From the NCBI GenBank assembly GCA_937897265.1, contig CALCPT010000436.1:1-5927 (forward strand): DNA of 5,927 nucleotides, given 5' to 3'. Both the position numbers and the translations under genes were made by a program. A model generated the notes under the pieces. That model searched no databases. It saw only the letters and a program-made list of their open reading frames with translations, and was not told where the DNA came from. Source of the stretch: an uncultured Alcaligenaceae bacterium (GTDB taxonomy: Bacteria > Pseudomonadota > Gammaproteobacteria > Burkholderiales > Burkholderiaceae_B). Of this stretch, positions 5,433 through 5,927 are shown one piece after another. The number at the start of each line of letters is the position of its first letter. Position 1 is the first letter of the stretch.

Positions 5433-5927
5433 GGCGACTAGGCTGTTTGGGTGTGTTGCTGCTGGCGCAGACGCTGACGCAGATTTCGTTTGCGCAGCCT
5501 CTGGTGGTTGGCTCAAAGCGCTTTACTGAGTCGTATATTCTTGGCGAAGTCGTGAGCCAAGTTGTCACCGCAGCCGGCCACGACCGCGTGGTGCTGAAGT
5601 CTGGCTTGGGTAATACCGGTATTTTGTTATCGGCGTTACGCAGCGGCGAAATAGACCTCTACCCTGAATACACCGGTACGATCACCCGCGAGATTTTGAA
5701 AACCGAGCGGGTCTTATCTCTTGCAGAGATCAACGCACGCCTGTTGCCTCTCGGGCTTCAGGCCGGTGTCTTGCTTGGCTTTGACAACTCGTATGTGTTG
5801 GCGGTTCGTCGCGAACTCGCCCAAAAACTTCAGCTGCGTAGCATTGCGGATTTGGCCAAGCATCCTGAGTTGATGCTTGGCTTTTCGCATGAGTTTATTG
5901 GACGAAGCGATGGCTGGAAGAGCCTGT
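5408..5927 (+). CDS. Periplasmic betaine-type substrate-binding protein (OpuAC/ProX/OsmF family), 3' truncated
   Basis: The visible 173 residues form a Sec signal peptide and the first half of an OpuAC-type solute-binding protein for an ABC importer. The signal has a hydrophobic core at about 11-21 and a likely cleavage SFA|QP after residue 29. Family hallmarks follow: VVGSKRFTESYILGEVV (33-49), GNTGILLSALRSGEIDLYPEYTGT (split motif, 68-91) and GFDNSYVLAVR (124-134). Relatives are about 300 residues, so the C-terminal half is beyond the window. The family binds quaternary-ammonium compounds (glycine betaine, choline, carnitine), and the EgtU branch binds ergothioneine. The start is uncertain: ATG 5408 is chosen for a compact signal peptide, but GTG 5405, ATG 5417, or ATG 5372 (12 residues longer, within repeat unit B) are possible, none with a good ribosome site. 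Its position right after senABC hints at a trimethylhistidine-type ligand. Confidence 0.88.
   Translation, partial: MLKMFTWLGRLGCLGVLLLAQTLTQISFAQPLVVGSKRFTESYILGEVVSQVVTAAGHDRVVLKSGLGNTGILLSALRSGEIDLYPEYTGTITREILKTERVLSLAEINARLLPLGLQAGVLLGFDNSYVLAVRRELAQKLQLRSIADLAKHPELMLGFSHEFIGRSDGWKSL

Noticed and set aside
5359..5568. Minus-strand open frame of 69 residues over the binding-protein start
   Set aside because: It runs opposite to the well-supported OpuAC frame and its translation has no recognisable feature.

Overview
The window looks like part of a chromosome from a betaproteobacterium, probably order Burkholderiales. This is inferred from gene content (a DRL/SAF-domain oxidoreductase, a SenABC-type selenoneine cluster, a betaine-type periplasmic binding protein) and from the protein style. 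No rRNA, tRNA, mobile element or CRISPR array was seen. The first and last genes are cut by the window edges.

Layout. 1-1195 (+): 3' part of a homoserine dehydrogenase-like/DRL oxidoreductase with a C-terminal SAF domain. 1196-1307: AT-rich gap with inverted repeats. 1308-1619 (+): small secreted protein of unknown function. 1642-2079 (+): HIT-family hydrolase. 2076-3215 (-): senA, selenoneine synthase (EgtB-like). 3231-4220 (+): senB, selenosugar synthase. 4217-5266 (+): senC/selD, selenophosphate synthetase. 5261-5432: degenerate 71-bp tandem repeat bridging the end of selD and the next gene. 5408 to the end (+): OpuAC/ProX-type periplasmic binding protein, cut by the window edge.

The main system is a complete senABC set. 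SelD makes selenophosphate, SenB moves selenium onto a sugar from a UDP-sugar, and SenA joins the selenosugar to hercynine to give selenoneine, the selenium analogue of ergothioneine. The cluster is very compact. senA and senB diverge with only 15 bp between start codons. senB and selD overlap by ATGA. The stop codons of senA and the HIT gene share one CTAG. A good sigma70-type promoter for senA lies inside the senB coding sequence, and its -35 box is one arm of a perfect 7-bp-arm palindrome that could be an operator.

The adjacent binding protein belongs to a family that binds trimethylammonium compounds. Because hercynine, ergothioneine and selenoneine are all such betaines, I propose that it serves uptake of a pathway substrate or product. 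This is inference from context only. No hercynine-making egtD is present in the window.
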